A stretch of 64,000 nt of DNA from Salinispora tropica CNB-440 (GTDB lineage: Bacteria; Actinomycetota; Actinomycetes; Mycobacteriales; Micromonosporaceae), in the NCBI RefSeq assembly GCF_000016425.1, contig NC_009380.1, positions 1,740,144-1,804,143 of the forward strand, in the 5' to 3' direction. The position numbers were made by a program, and so were the translations under genes. The notes under the pieces are model-generated. The model was not told the DNA's origin, searched no databases, and worked only from the letters and a program-made list of their open reading frames with translations. The stretch's first letter is position 1, and each line of letters starts with the position of its first letter. Of this stretch, positions 35,197-43,762 are shown piece by piece.

Positions 35197-36408
35197 TCAG
35201 ACGTAGCGGCGGAGTTCGCGGCGGGCCAGAGCGGCCTTGTGGACCTCGTCCGGCCCGTCAGCGAGGCGCAGGGTGCGGGCCTGGGCCCAGAGCGCGGCCA
35301 GCGGGGTGTCCTGGCTGACGCCGGCACCCCCATGCGCCTGGATAGCCTTGTCGATCACCCACTCCGTCATCGACGGCGTATCGATCTTGATGGCTTGGAT
35401 CTCGGTGTGCGCGCCCTTGTTGCCGACCGTGTCCATCAGCCAGGCCGTCTTGAGCACCAGGAGCCGGGACTGCTCGATTCGGACTCGCGCCTCGGCGATC
35501 CACTCTCGCACCACGCCCTGCTCGGCGATGGGCCGGCCGAAAGCAACCCGGTCGAGGGCGCGTCGGCAGAGCAGCTCCAGGGCCCGCTCCGCCATGCCGA
35601 TCAACCGCATGCAGTGATGGATTCGGCCAGGACCGAGCCGGGCCTGGGCGATCGCGAAGCCGGCCCCCTCCGTACCGATCAGATTCTCCACCGGCACCCG
35701 GACGTCGTTGAAGTCGATCTCGGCATGGCCGCCGTGTGGGCCGTCGTGATAGCCGAAGACGTGCAGCCCTCTCCGGACGGTGACCCCCGGTGTGTCCCGT
35801 GGCACCAGGATCATGCTCTGCTGCCGGTGCCGGTCAGCCAGCGGGTCGGTCCGGCCCATCACCACGAAGATCTGACAGGCCGGATCCATGGCGCCGGACG
35901 ACCACCACTTGCGGCCGTTGATCACGTAGTGGTCGCGGTCGCGGGTGATGCGGGTGGCGATGTTGGTGGCGTCGGAGGAGGCGACCTCCGGCTCGGTCAT
36001 ACAGAACGCCGAGCGGATCTCCGCCGCCAGCAGCGGGCGCAGCCACCGCTGGCGCTGCGCCTCGGTGCCGAACTCGGCGAGTAGCTCCATGTTGCCGGTG
36101 TCCGGTGCCGCACAGTTGAGCGCCTCCGGGGCAAGGTGTGGGCTGCGGCCGGTCAGCTCGGCGAGCGGAGCGTACTGGAGGTTGGTCAGCCCGGCACCGT
36201 GGTGGGGGTCGGGGAGGAAGAGGTTCCACAGGCCCCGCCGGCGGGCCGCCGCCCGCAACTCGCCCAGTACCGGCGGCCGAGCCCACTGGTCCTCGGCACC
36301 GGCGACCTGCTCGGCGTAGACCGCCTCGGCCGGGTAGACCTGCTGCTCCAGGAAGTCGGTCAGCTCGGCCCGCAGCTGTTCGGTGTGGGCATCGTAGGTG
36401 AAGTCCAT
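35197..36408 (-). CDS. Acyl-CoA dehydrogenase family protein
   Basis: 403 aa from ATG 36408, whose first base overlaps the stop of the kinase gene (TGATG). FAD- and substrate-binding motifs are present: FCMTEPEVASSDATNIATRI, GRKWWSSGAMDPACQIFVVMG, and the C-terminal catalytic region with IDTPSMTEWVIDKAIQAHGGAGVSQD. It oxidises or processes an acyl-CoA in the cytosol. Pairing with an ACAD10/11-type kinase suggests a 4-hydroxyacyl-CoA route rather than ordinary beta-oxidation. Confidence 0.88.
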   Translation of the reverse strand: MDFTYDAHTEQLRAELTDFLEQQVYPAEAVYAEQVAGAEDQWARPPVLGELRAAARRRGLWNLFLPDPHHGAGLTNLQYAPLAELTGRSPHLAPEALNCAAPDTGNMELLAEFGTEAQRQRWLRPLLAAEIRSAFCMTEPEVASSDATNIATRITRDRDHYVINGRKWWSSGAMDPACQIFVVMGRTDPLADRHRQQSMILVPRDTPGVTVRRGLHVFGYHDGPHGGHAEIDFNDVRVPVENLIGTEGAGFAIAQARLGPGRIHHCMRLIGMAERALELLCRRALDRVAFGRPIAEQGVVREWIAEARVRIEQSRLLVLKTAWLMDTVGNKGAHTEIQAIKIDTPSMTEWVIDKAIQAHGGAGVSQDTPLAALWAQARTLRLADGPDEVHKAALARRELRRYV

Positions 36409-37472
36409 CAGCTCCTCCTCGAGACGGCGGTCAGCCCGTACGCGACCAGTGGTGCGACCATCTCGCCGATCTGGTCGAAGCCCTCGCCGAGGGTCTGCCC
36501 CTGGCGGTGCCGGTAGTAGATGCCCTCGCAGATCACGGCGAGTTTGAAGCACCCCAGGGCCACATGCCAGTCCAGGGGGCCGACATCGATTCCGCTGCGG
36601 CTGGCGTACCGCTCGATCAGCTCGGCGCCGGCGGGGAAGCCGGCCCGGGGCCCCAGCCCGTCGGCGACGGGATTGCTCGGGACCGCGTCACCGCCCATGG
36701 CATCCCAGTAGGTCAAAAGGAGGCCCAGGTCGGCCAGCGGGTCGCCGAGGGTGGCCATCTCCCAGTCGAGCACCGCCCGAACGGCGACCGGGTCAACGGT
36801 GGCGAGGAGGTTGTCCAGTCGGTAGTCACCGTGCACGATCCGTCCCGTACCGGAACCCTCCGGAGCGGTGTTGGCCAGCCGGTCGCGTAGCTCGTGGATG
36901 CCGGGCAACGGCCGGCTCCGGGAGCCGTCGAGCTGCCCGGACCAGCGGCGGACCTGGCGGGCGAGAAAGCCCTGCGGACGGCCGAAGTCGGCCAGGCCGA
37001 CCGTCGCCGGGTCCACGGTGTGCAGCGCGGCAAGGGTGTCCATCATCGCCATCGCCAGCTCCCGCCGCTGTCCGTCGGGTAGGGGGTCGGTCTGCGCCCG
37101 GGAGCGGAACACCGTGCCGTCCACGCGGGCCATCAGATAGAACGGCGCCCCGATCACCTCCGGGTCGGTGCAGAGCAGCAGCGCTGTCGGCACCGGCACC
37201 TCGGTCGGGGCGAGCGCCGAGATGACCCGGAACTCCCGCGCCATGTCGTGTGCGGTGGCCAGCACGTGGCCCAGCGGCGGCCGCCGCAGCACGATCTCCC
37301 GTTCCCCGGCAGAGAGCAGGTACGTCAGGTTGGAGCGGCCGCCGGCGATCAGCTCGGCGTGCAGCGGCCCGTCGATCAGATCGGGCCGGTGCGCGGCGAG
37401 GTGCCCGGCGAGCCGGTCCAGGTCAAGACCGGGCGGGGTCGGGGCGCAGTCGTCGATGGCCGGCTCGGTCAT
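36408..37472 (-). CDS. ACAD10/11-type aminoglycoside-phosphotransferase-fold kinase
   Basis: 354 aa from ATG 37472 (MTEPAIDDCAPTPPGLDLDRL). Kinase landmarks: LIAGGRSNLTYLL, EIVLRRPPLGHVLATAHDMAREFRV, the catalytic loop IVHGDYRLDNLL and the metal-binding VLDWEMATLGDPLADLG. In animals this domain is fused to an acyl-CoA dehydrogenase (ACAD10/11); here the two halves are adjacent genes. A role in phosphorylating a hydroxyacyl-CoA is inferred from that homology. Confidence 0.85.
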   Translation of the reverse strand: MTEPAIDDCAPTPPGLDLDRLAGHLAAHRPDLIDGPLHAELIAGGRSNLTYLLSAGEREIVLRRPPLGHVLATAHDMAREFRVISALAPTEVPVPTALLLCTDPEVIGAPFYLMARVDGTVFRSRAQTDPLPDGQRRELAMAMMDTLAALHTVDPATVGLADFGRPQGFLARQVRRWSGQLDGSRSRPLPGIHELRDRLANTAPEGSGTGRIVHGDYRLDNLLATVDPVAVRAVLDWEMATLGDPLADLGLLLTYWDAMGGDAVPSNPVADGLGPRAGFPAGAELIERYASRSGIDVGPLDWHVALGCFKLAVICEGIYYRHRQGQTLGEGFDQIGEMVAPLVAYGLTAVSRRS

Positions 37473-37667
37473 TCGAATAGTTGATGGCAGCTCACTTCTG
37501 GTGTCAAGGCCGGATTCGCCGAGGACGGCCCGGGCGCTGACCGTCGCCGGAGGAGGCGGTGTGCCGCAGGAGACGACGTCTTCCCGGCCACGAAACCGAT
37601 CCGTCACCCTGGGTTACGGGGCCCGCAACAGCCGTCAGGGAAGGTCGTATCGGCGAAGGGAGTGAAC

Positions 37668-38294
37668 ATGACGCGGTGGGGACGACAGACCCTTGTTGAG
37701 GAGCGGGCCATCCGCCCGGCGGCTCGGGGGTGCGCCGATCCGGTCGCCCTGCGCCTGCCGGACGGCACCGAGCTGGGCGTACGGTCGGCGACCGGCGATG
37801 ACCTGCCTGGCGTGGCCGACCTGCACGAGCGGTGTTCGGCGCGGAGCCGCAACCGCCGCTACCACGGTGGATCCGCCCGGTTCGCCCCGGCCCGGTTGCG
37901 CCGACTGTTGGAGCCGGCCCGGGGAGTCACCCTGCTGGCCAACCCGACCGGGTTCAGTCCGCTAGCCGCGCCGGTGGTGGCGATGGCCAATCTGCTCGGT
38001 GAGGGAGACACGGCTGAGGCGGCGTTGCTGGTACGCGACGACTGGCAGCGGCGCGGGCTCGGATCGGCGTTGCTACGTCGGCTCGTGTGGCAGGCGGAGC
38101 AGCGTGGCTACGCCGCATTGGATCTGCACATTCAGGCGGAGAACAGACCGATGATGCGGACCGTCGGCCGGTTGGCTCGGCCGTCGGCGGTGAACCGGGA
38201 TGGTTCGCTGGTCACCCTGACGGTGCCGTTGACCGCGGCACTTCCCCGGATCGGGGCGGGACACCCGCTGGGCCTCTCCGCCCCAACGCGGTGA
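37668..38294 (+). CDS. GNAT family acetyltransferase
   Basis: 208 aa from ATG 37668, 6 bases after GAAGGGAG; a GTG at 37662 would add two residues. The N-terminal part resembles the GNAT module found in protein acetyltransferases of the Pat type (RSATGDDLPGVADLHERCSARSRNRRYHG). The acetyl-CoA site is ALLVRDDWQRRGLGSALLRRLV. No ligand-binding or CoA-ligase domain is fused. Substrate unknown. Confidence 0.82.
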   Translation: MTRWGRQTLVEERAIRPAARGCADPVALRLPDGTELGVRSATGDDLPGVADLHERCSARSRNRRYHGGSARFAPARLRRLLEPARGVTLLANPTGFSPLAAPVVAMANLLGEGDTAEAALLVRDDWQRRGLGSALLRRLVWQAEQRGYAALDLHIQAENRPMMRTVGRLARPSAVNRDGSLVTLTVPLTAALPRIGAGHPLGLSAPTR

Positions 38295-38478
38295 TCGTCA
38301 GTTTCGGGCCGCGGGAGATCTGATCTTTTGTCGGCGAAGGGCAAACGGTGGCAGTGACAACTGTGCCCGGGACGCGAATGCCACCACACGCAAATGGCGA
38401 TGAATGTGAATAGCGCACCCGAACATTTTGCCTCGTACTATTAATGGAGCACCACCTCACCCCCGAGGAGGCACTCCG

Positions 38479-38748
38479 ATGTTTAACGACTTCCTGATCT
38501 CTATCATCCGCACTGCCGTTCCGGTCGCCGTCGGTGCCGTGCTGGCCTGGCTTGCCTCCGAAGCCGGGATCGTCCTCGATGCCGACTCCTCCGCCGCGCT
38601 GACCGCCGGGACGGTCGCCGCAGTCGTCGCCGTCTACTATGCCCTCGCCCGGGCTCTGGAGACTCGGTGGCCGTGGCTCGGTGTGCTGCTGGGCCGGCGG
38701 GCAAAGCCGGTCTACGAGGTGTCTCGGGCCAGTAAGAGCGAGGGCTGA
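38479..38748 (+). CDS. Small two-span membrane protein, holin-like in shape
   Basis: 89 aa from ATG 38479, with GAGGAGG upstream. Two hydrophobic helices are visible (IIRTAVPVAVGAVLAWLASEAGI and AALTAGTVAAVVAVYYALARAL), then a basic tail ending KSEG. Size and topology recall actinophage holins, but no lysis genes are nearby. It may simply be a conserved envelope protein. Confidence 0.65.
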   Translation: MFNDFLISIIRTAVPVAVGAVLAWLASEAGIVLDADSSAALTAGTVAAVVAVYYALARALETRWPWLGVLLGRRAKPVYEVSRASKSEG

Positions 38749-38780
38749 GGCTCCGCGTCCCGCCGTTTGCCGTGGCGATC

Positions 38781-38817
38781 GGTGTGGCGGGTGACCGGGG
38801 AAGTCAACCGCCACACC
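38781..38817. terminator. Bidirectional hairpin terminator
   Basis: GGTGTGGCGG and CCGCCACACC form a perfect 10-bp stem, extended after one G-A mismatch by TGAC/GTCA, with a short loop. It lies between the small membrane gene and the convergent collagen-like gene. Confidence 0.75.
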
Positions 38818-38923
38818 GAAGCCCTAACTCCCGCCGACAGCGCGGCTCCTATTGCCGATTGCGCGCCGCCTGACTCACTCACTCACAAACCTCCGCCATG
38901 CTCTTTCGCTGGACTCGTTCGGT

Positions 38924-39796
38924 TCAGGACGGCGTGGTCAGCTGCACCCACGGGTTGTTGCAGGTGAAGTTCTGCCCCTGTGTAGCGCACTCGGTTTCCC
39001 ACACCTCGCCACCGGTGGTTAGCACCTTTACCCAGGCATCATTGCCGGCAGCCGAGATGGCTACCCCGCAGACGGACTCTCCCGGGTAGTTGGCGTTGCC
39101 GCTCAGGTCGGTCCAGGTGTAGGGGCCCGGAGGTGCCGGCGTGAGCCTTCTGCGACCGGCGTACGTGACGCCGTCCGAGACCACCGCACTGAACTCTTCG
39201 GAGGCCGAGGGGGCGAGGCTGTCGATGTCAGCGCATGGTCCGGGTGGTCCTGTGGGTCCGGGTGGTCCGGTGGGTCCGGGTGGTCCGGTGGGTCCGGGTG
39301 ATCCGGTGGGTCCGGGTGGTCCTGAGGGTCCGGGTGGTCCTGAGGGGCCGGGTGGTCCTGTGGGTCCGGGTGGTCCTGTGGGTCCGGGTGGTCCTGTGGG
39401 TCCGGGTGGTCCTGAGGGGCCGGTTGATCCGGTGGGTCCGGGTGGTCCTGAGGGTCCGGGTGGTCCTGAGGGTCCCGGCGGTCCTGAAGGGCCGGGTGGC
39501 CCGGACGGACATGTGTGTCCACACTTGTCGTCCCAGTGTCGGCGGTCCCAGTCTCCGTGGTCCCAGTCTCCGTGGTCCCAGTGTCCCTGGTCCCAGTCTC
39601 CCTGGCCCCAGCCCCACTCTTCGTCTGGGTAGGCGGTCATGGTCGTGCTTGTGCCGCCGCCCCAGACGTGGCCGAACGCGGGGGCGGCCAGACCGACGAG
39701 CGCGAACGTGAGCGGTGAAATGACGCCGATGGCCACCCACCGTTTGCGACCCGCCAACGGGCCTGCCCTCAACCCCTGGAGACGATGGCGATTCAT
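38924..39796 (-). CDS. Secreted collagen-like protein
   Basis: 290 aa. An N-terminal signal segment ([23 protein letters not shown], about 20-42) precedes a Trp/Asp/His-rich stretch of repeated GDWDH-type units. An uninterrupted collagen run follows: 29 Gly-X-Y triplets plus GPC, mostly GPP alternating with GPS/GPT. The Cys-containing C-terminal domain (about 100 residues, ending WVQLTTPS) has four Cys and could be a trimerisation or binding head. It is likely exported to the cell surface or medium. The triple helix is predicted from the Gly-X-Y pattern alone. Confidence 0.88.
   Translation of the reverse strand: MNRHRLQGLRAGPLAGRKRWVAIGVISPLTFALVGLAAPAFGHVWGGGTSTTMTAYPDEEWGWGQGDWDQGHWDHGDWDHGDWDRRHWDDKCGHTCPSGPPGPSGPPGPSGPPGPSGPPGPTGSTGPSGPPGPTGPPGPTGPPGPTGPPGPSGPPGPSGPPGPTGSPGPTGPPGPTGPPGPTGPPGPCADIDSLAPSASEEFSAVVSDGVTYAGRRRLTPAPPGPYTWTDLSGNANYPGESVCGVAISAAGNDAWVKVLTTGGEVWETECATQGQNFTCNNPWVQLTTPS
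39236..39502 (-). repeat. Collagen Gly-X-Y coding repeat
   Basis: A 267-bp array of 9-bp-phased triplet pairs encodes the GPP-GPS/GPT run. Near-identity at the base level, including synonymous sites, suggests expansion by slippage or unequal recombination. A second short array of about 15-bp units (39535-39610) encodes the preceding W-D repeats. Confidence 0.9.
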
Positions 39797-40019
39797 GTTT
39801 CTCCTTCGACTCCGTGCGATTCCGAAACGACCTCCAATCTTGATATATGACCGATCGTCCCCGTCGCGTTGCTTCGCGAGATTTATCCGTTTTGTCCCTG
39901 GCTGGGGTACGGCTCGTTGGTGCTGTGGAGATCTTGGCGTCCTCGGTCAGGGTGTCGTGCTTCGAACCGCGCCGTAGCTGGCAGCCCTTTGCTGGAGGGC
40001 GCGCGCAGAGGTCACCGGC
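39797..40019. other. Region upstream of the collagen-like gene
   Basis: No intact gene is seen. The first part should hold the promoter of the minus-strand collagen-like gene, whose start at 39796 is followed upstream by an AT-richer patch (about 39800-39850). The rest may be degraded 5' sequence of the EEP remnant. Confidence 0.4.
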
Positions 40020-40334
40020 GTCCGGTGGCAGCTCCCCTCCGGGTGGGACGTGCCGGATACGAACAGTGTCTCGAGCTGGTGGAGAAGGTTCCCGACTTCA
40101 AGGCGAACTGCGGATCTTCGGGGCCAACTGTGGTCACCGGCGACCTCAACATGAGGTACGAGGGCTCGTCGAGTGATGTGCAGCGAGGCGTTCCCAGCGG
40201 CCACACCCGAAAGGGGGGACGGCAATCGACAGCATGTCGTCTTCTCGAACGACCTGAGTGTCGAAGGCAGCGCCTCGTTGCCGGTGAAATACACGGATCA
40301 TGACGCTTGGCTGGTGGAGTTGGGCACCACCTGA
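40020..40334 (+). pseudogene. C-terminal remnant of an endonuclease/exonuclease/phosphatase family gene
   Basis: One frame gives YEQCLELVEKVPDF and then TVVTGDLNMRYEG, the GDLN motif of the EEP family. The matching family C-terminus (VVFSNDL, then KYTDHDAWLVELGTT and stop) lies in the next frame. The shift coincides with a run of six G (40213-40218), where five would keep frame. No recognisable N-terminal half lies upstream; the sequence back to about 39800 is not clearly coding. It is therefore called a broken fragment. Confidence 0.6.
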
Positions 40335-40341
40335 TGTCGTC

Positions 40342-40380
40342 CGGGCGGCGGATGGCACCGTGTGGGCCATCCGCCGCCCG
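40342..40380. terminator. Strong bidirectional hairpin terminator
   Basis: Perfect 15-bp inverted arms (40342-40356, CGGGCGGCGGATGGC, and 40366-40380) enclose a 9-base loop. It lies between the EEP remnant (plus) and the aldehyde dehydrogenase (minus). Confidence 0.85.
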
Positions 40381-40432
40381 TCAGTGCGCGTGGGCGCCGG
40401 CAGCCTCAGCCCCGCCGCACCGGCCCGTCGCG

Positions 40433-42004
40433 TCAGACGTTCGGCGGTAGCGCCGTCCAGTCCGGGAAGTTGCCGTAGAGGCGATCGTCGGTACCGCCGA
40501 CGGTGACCGCCTGGACCAGCAGGTCGCCGCCGACGAAGGCCCCCTTCCAGGAGGCGCCCCGCCCACCGAACGGCTCCTGACGGTCGCCCCGGGAGCGGGG
40601 CTTGTTGATGCCGACCTTGAACGCCTGTACGTCCACGGCGAGCTTCGCCGCCTCTTCCTCGTCGTCGCAGGCGAGTGAGGCGACCAGCGAGCCGTTGGAG
40701 GCGTTCATCGCGGCGAGGAGCTCGTCGGTGGTGTCCACCACCACGATCGTGTCGACCGGCCCGAACGGCTCGGCGTGCATCAGCCGGGATCGACCGGGCG
40801 GGGCGAGCAGCACGGACGGTGCCACGTAGGCGGAGGTGTCCTGCCCGTCGAGGAACGGCGCCCCGTCGAGCCGGCCCCGGTGCAGCGGGACCGCACCGCC
40901 CCGGACCGCCTCGTCGACCTTGCGGCGCAGCTCGTCGGCCTTGGCGGAGCTGATCAGGGGGCCGAAGTCCAACTCGGGGAGGGGATCACCGGCGGACCAT
41001 CCGTCGCCGACCGCGAGCGGATGTCCGAGTCGGACGGATCGCACCACCGGCAGGTACATGTCGAGGAACTGGTCGACCAGGTTCCGTTGTACGACGAAGC
41101 GCGGGTAGGCGGTGCAGCGTTGCTTGCCGTACTCGAAGCCCTTTCTCAGGTGCCCGGCGAGCTGATCCCACCGGGAGAAGTTCCAGATCCCCCAGGCGTT
41201 GAGCCCTTCCTGCTCGATGAAGTGCCGCTTGTCGGTGTCCAACAGCGCTGCCGCCACCTTCCCGCCGTTGGAGCGCCCACCGACGAACGCCACCGCGCCG
41301 ATCTCCGGGGCGCGGACCAGCACCTCGGAGAGCTCCTCACCGCTGCCGGAGATCAGCGTGGCGGGCAGGCCGGCACGACGCATCAACGCGTGCGCGACAG
41401 TGAGGCAGACCGCGCCCCCCTGCGACGGGGTCTTGGCGATCACGGCGTTTCCGGCGAGGAGCTGCACCAACTCGGCGTGGACCAGGACGCTCATCGGGTA
41501 GTTCCACGAGGCGATGTTGCTCACCGGCCCGGGAAGTGGTTCCCGGCCGTCGGCGAGCATCCGGTCGATCTCGTCGACATACCACCGGACGCCGTCGAGC
41601 GCCCGGTCGACGTCGGCGCGGGCGAGCCGCCACGGCTTGCCGATCTCCCAGACGAGGAGGAGGGCGAGGAGGTCGCGGTGGGCGGTCAGGGCGTCCAGGG
41701 CGTCGACAACCCGTGCCTTCCGTTCGGCGAGGGGGGTGGCGGCCCAGCCCCGGTGGGCGGCGGCGGCGTGTGTGACCGCGGCGCGGGCGGTCGTCGCGTC
41801 CAGCCGGGGGAGGCGGACCAGGATGGTGTTGTCGACCGGGGTGTGTACGCTGGCTGGTGCGCCGACCGCTCGCCAGTCGCCCTCGATCAGGTTGTGCAGC
41901 GTTCGGCTGCCGTCGGTCGGGGCGGAAAAGGCTTCGGGGGCGGCGGCCACCGCGCGGTCGAGGACCTCGGACCAGGCGGTCCCGTCGGCGAGTCGTAGAG
42001 CCAT
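40433..42004 (-). CDS. Aldehyde dehydrogenase family protein
   Basis: 523 aa from ATG 42004, preceded by GAGGAG. NAD(P)-dependent oxidation of an aldehyde in the cytosol is expected. Landmarks are NIASWNYPMSVLVHAELVQLLAGNAVIAKTPSQGG (cofactor domain), the catalytic Cys in GKQRCTAYPRFVVQRNL and EPFGPVDTIVVVD. The general-base region reads FIEQEGLNAWGI, not the usual E-L-G-G form. Substrate is unknown and the gene stands alone. Confidence 0.83.
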   Translation of the reverse strand: MALRLADGTAWSEVLDRAVAAAPEAFSAPTDGSRTLHNLIEGDWRAVGAPASVHTPVDNTILVRLPRLDATTARAAVTHAAAAHRGWAATPLAERKARVVDALDALTAHRDLLALLLVWEIGKPWRLARADVDRALDGVRWYVDEIDRMLADGREPLPGPVSNIASWNYPMSVLVHAELVQLLAGNAVIAKTPSQGGAVCLTVAHALMRRAGLPATLISGSGEELSEVLVRAPEIGAVAFVGGRSNGGKVAAALLDTDKRHFIEQEGLNAWGIWNFSRWDQLAGHLRKGFEYGKQRCTAYPRFVVQRNLVDQFLDMYLPVVRSVRLGHPLAVGDGWSAGDPLPELDFGPLISSAKADELRRKVDEAVRGGAVPLHRGRLDGAPFLDGQDTSAYVAPSVLLAPPGRSRLMHAEPFGPVDTIVVVDTTDELLAAMNASNGSLVASLACDDEEEAAKLAVDVQAFKVGINKPRSRGDRQEPFGGRGASWKGAFVGGDLLVQAVTVGGTDDRLYGNFPDWTALPPNV

Positions 42005-42320
42005 CGCGATCTCCTCAGGGTTGTCCGGGGAGCGGCGGCGTCGATGGCACCGCTGGTGTGGCGTACTGTCGCCCGCCGCGAGCGGGGGCGGCAACAGTAC
42101 GTTCGTATGTCAGGACAGGCGCTGGCCTCGGCCCGCTTATTCAGCGTTTGTGGAGTAGCCCTGGCACCGTTCTGAGCTGGCCGAACGTCCACATGCGATC
42201 GAAGATCGTCAATGCTGTGAGGAATCTCCGGGTGGCCTTCGGTCAGAGCGGCACCACCGACCGTCTCGCCGACCTGATGGACACCCTGCGCGGGCCGCTG
42301 CTGACCGTGCGTGGTGCCGG
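42005..42320. other. Intergenic region with one doubtful 43-codon ORF
   Basis: The stretch separates the aldehyde dehydrogenase from the biotin genes. A 43-codon plus-strand frame (42193-42324, MRSKIVNAVRNLRVAFGQSG) reads like a plausible helical peptide but has no ribosome binding site and runs into the bsaP 3' end. It may be a small gene or a remnant. Confidence 0.3.
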
Positions 42321-42587
42321 CTAGGCCCGTGTCTCGCCGTGCTCGACGCAGGCCGCCGCCCAGCCGACCGGCAGCACCTGCACTTTCATCCGTCGCCGGC
42401 AGTGCCCGCAGTAGCGGGGTGGCTCCAGTTGCCGGGCTGCCCGGCAGGCGGTGTGGTCCCCCTCGTCGACCGAGGTGCCGCACCGGTCGCACCAGTAGGC
42501 CCCGGCCTCCGCCGGGTCGCCGACCCTCGTCGACTCGCCCAGCGGGGCCGGCCCCGTCGTGTCGCTGCTCATCCCAGCCAGGCTCAC
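42321..42587 (-). CDS. bsaP: Biotin synthase auxiliary protein
   Basis: 88 aa from a GTG at 42587 that overlaps the bioB stop (GTGA); an ATG at 42572 is an alternative. The pattern matches actinobacterial Bsa[18 protein letters not shown], then [29 protein letters not shown]. BsaP supports biotin synthase turnover in mycobacteria, probably through an Fe-S cluster held by the conserved Cys. Coupling to bioB supports the same role here. Confidence 0.82.
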   Translation of the reverse strand: MSLAGMSSDTTGPAPLGESTRVGDPAEAGAYWCDRCGTSVDEGDHTACRAARQLEPPRYCGHCRRRMKVQVLPVGWAAACVEHGETRA

Positions 42588-43579
42588 AGCGTCGCGGAGA
42601 GCGCCTTGACCGGCATCTTCAGGTCCTCGAGAAGCTCCAGGTCCGTCGTGGCCGGACGGCCCAGCGTGGTCAGGTAGTTGCCGACGATCACCGCGTTGAT
42701 GCCGCCGAGTAGGCCGCTACGGGTACCCAGGTCGCCGAGCGTGAGCTCACGGCCACCGGCGTACCGGAGGATCGTGCGGGGCATGGCGAGCCGGAACGCG
42801 GCGATAGCGCGCAGCGCGTCCTTCCCCTCGACCACCGAACGGTCACCGAGCGGTGTGCCGGGTCGGGGATTGAGGAAGTTCAGCGGAACCTCGTGCGGGT
42901 CCAGCTCGGCGAGCTGAGCGGCGAACTCGGCGCGCTGCTCCACGCTCTCCCCGAGGCCGAGGATGCCACCGCAGCACACCTCCATGCCGGACTCGCGGAC
43001 CATCCGCAGCGTCTCCCAGCGCTCTTCCCAGGAGTGGGTGGTGACAACGTTCGGGAAGTACGAGCGGCAGGTCTCCAGATTGTGGTTGTAGCGGTGTACG
43101 CCCATCTCGACCAGCTCGTCAACCTGCTCCTGGGTGAGCATGCCGACCGAAGCCGCCACCTGGATGTCGACCTCCGCCTGGATCGCGGCGACACCCTCCC
43201 GCAGCTGCCGCATCAGCCGGTCGTCCGGGCCGCGCACGGCGGCCACGATGCAGAACTCGGTCGCGCCGGTCTTCGCGGTCTGCTTCGCGGCCTCCACCAG
43301 CGACGGAATGTCCAGCCACACCGCGCGTACCGGTGAGGTGAACAGGCCGGACTGCGAGCAGAAGTGACAGTCCTCCGGGCAGCCGCCGGTCTTCAGCGAG
43401 ACGATTCCCTCGACCTCGACCTCCGGCCCACACCAGCGCATCCGTACCTCGTGCGCGAGCTGGAGAGCGGCGGGCAGGTGCTCGTCGGGAAGGTTCAGCA
43501 CGGCGAGGACGCCGGCCTCGTCGAGGCCGACGCCGTTCTCCAGTACCTGGGTGCGGGCCTGGTCGAGGATCTCTGGCAT
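42584..43579 (-). CDS. bioB: Biotin synthase (radical SAM)
   Basis: 331 aa. It inserts sulfur into dethiobiotin. The radical-SAM cluster is [15 protein letters not shown]. Further conserved segments are [38 protein letters not shown] and [13 protein letters not shown]. It is transcribed with bsaP and divergently from bioF-bioD. Confidence 0.95.
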   Translation of the reverse strand: MPEILDQARTQVLENGVGLDEAGVLAVLNLPDEHLPAALQLAHEVRMRWCGPEVEVEGIVSLKTGGCPEDCHFCSQSGLFTSPVRAVWLDIPSLVEAAKQTAKTGATEFCIVAAVRGPDDRLMRQLREGVAAIQAEVDIQVAASVGMLTQEQVDELVEMGVHRYNHNLETCRSYFPNVVTTHSWEERWETLRMVRESGMEVCCGGILGLGESVEQRAEFAAQLAELDPHEVPLNFLNPRPGTPLGDRSVVEGKDALRAIAAFRLAMPRTILRYAGGRELTLGDLGTRSGLLGGINAVIVGNYLTTLGRPATTDLELLEDLKMPVKALSATL

Positions 43580-43762
43580 GGCCGTACCCTACAAGGCCGC
43601 CGCGTCAGGAAGAGTCGCCCGGGGCGGCCCGCGCCAACCACCAGCGGGACCGGCGCGCGGCGCGCCGGGGTGCCGCGCGGCACGCCGAAGCGGCGTCGGG
43701 CCAGGTGGTACGTTCGCCCCGGCGGAGGCGCCCGGCGAGCGGGAGCCGGGGAAGGAGCGGCG

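Noticed and set aside
38479..38748. Prophage remnant inferred from a holin-like protein
   Set aside because: No endolysin, structural or integrase genes nearby, so holin-like shape alone is not enough.
39235..39711. Plus-strand frame rich in Val/Arg or Gly/Pro opposite the collagen gene
   Set aside because: It is the antisense shadow of the Gly-X-Y repeat; it has no signal peptide or start signal.
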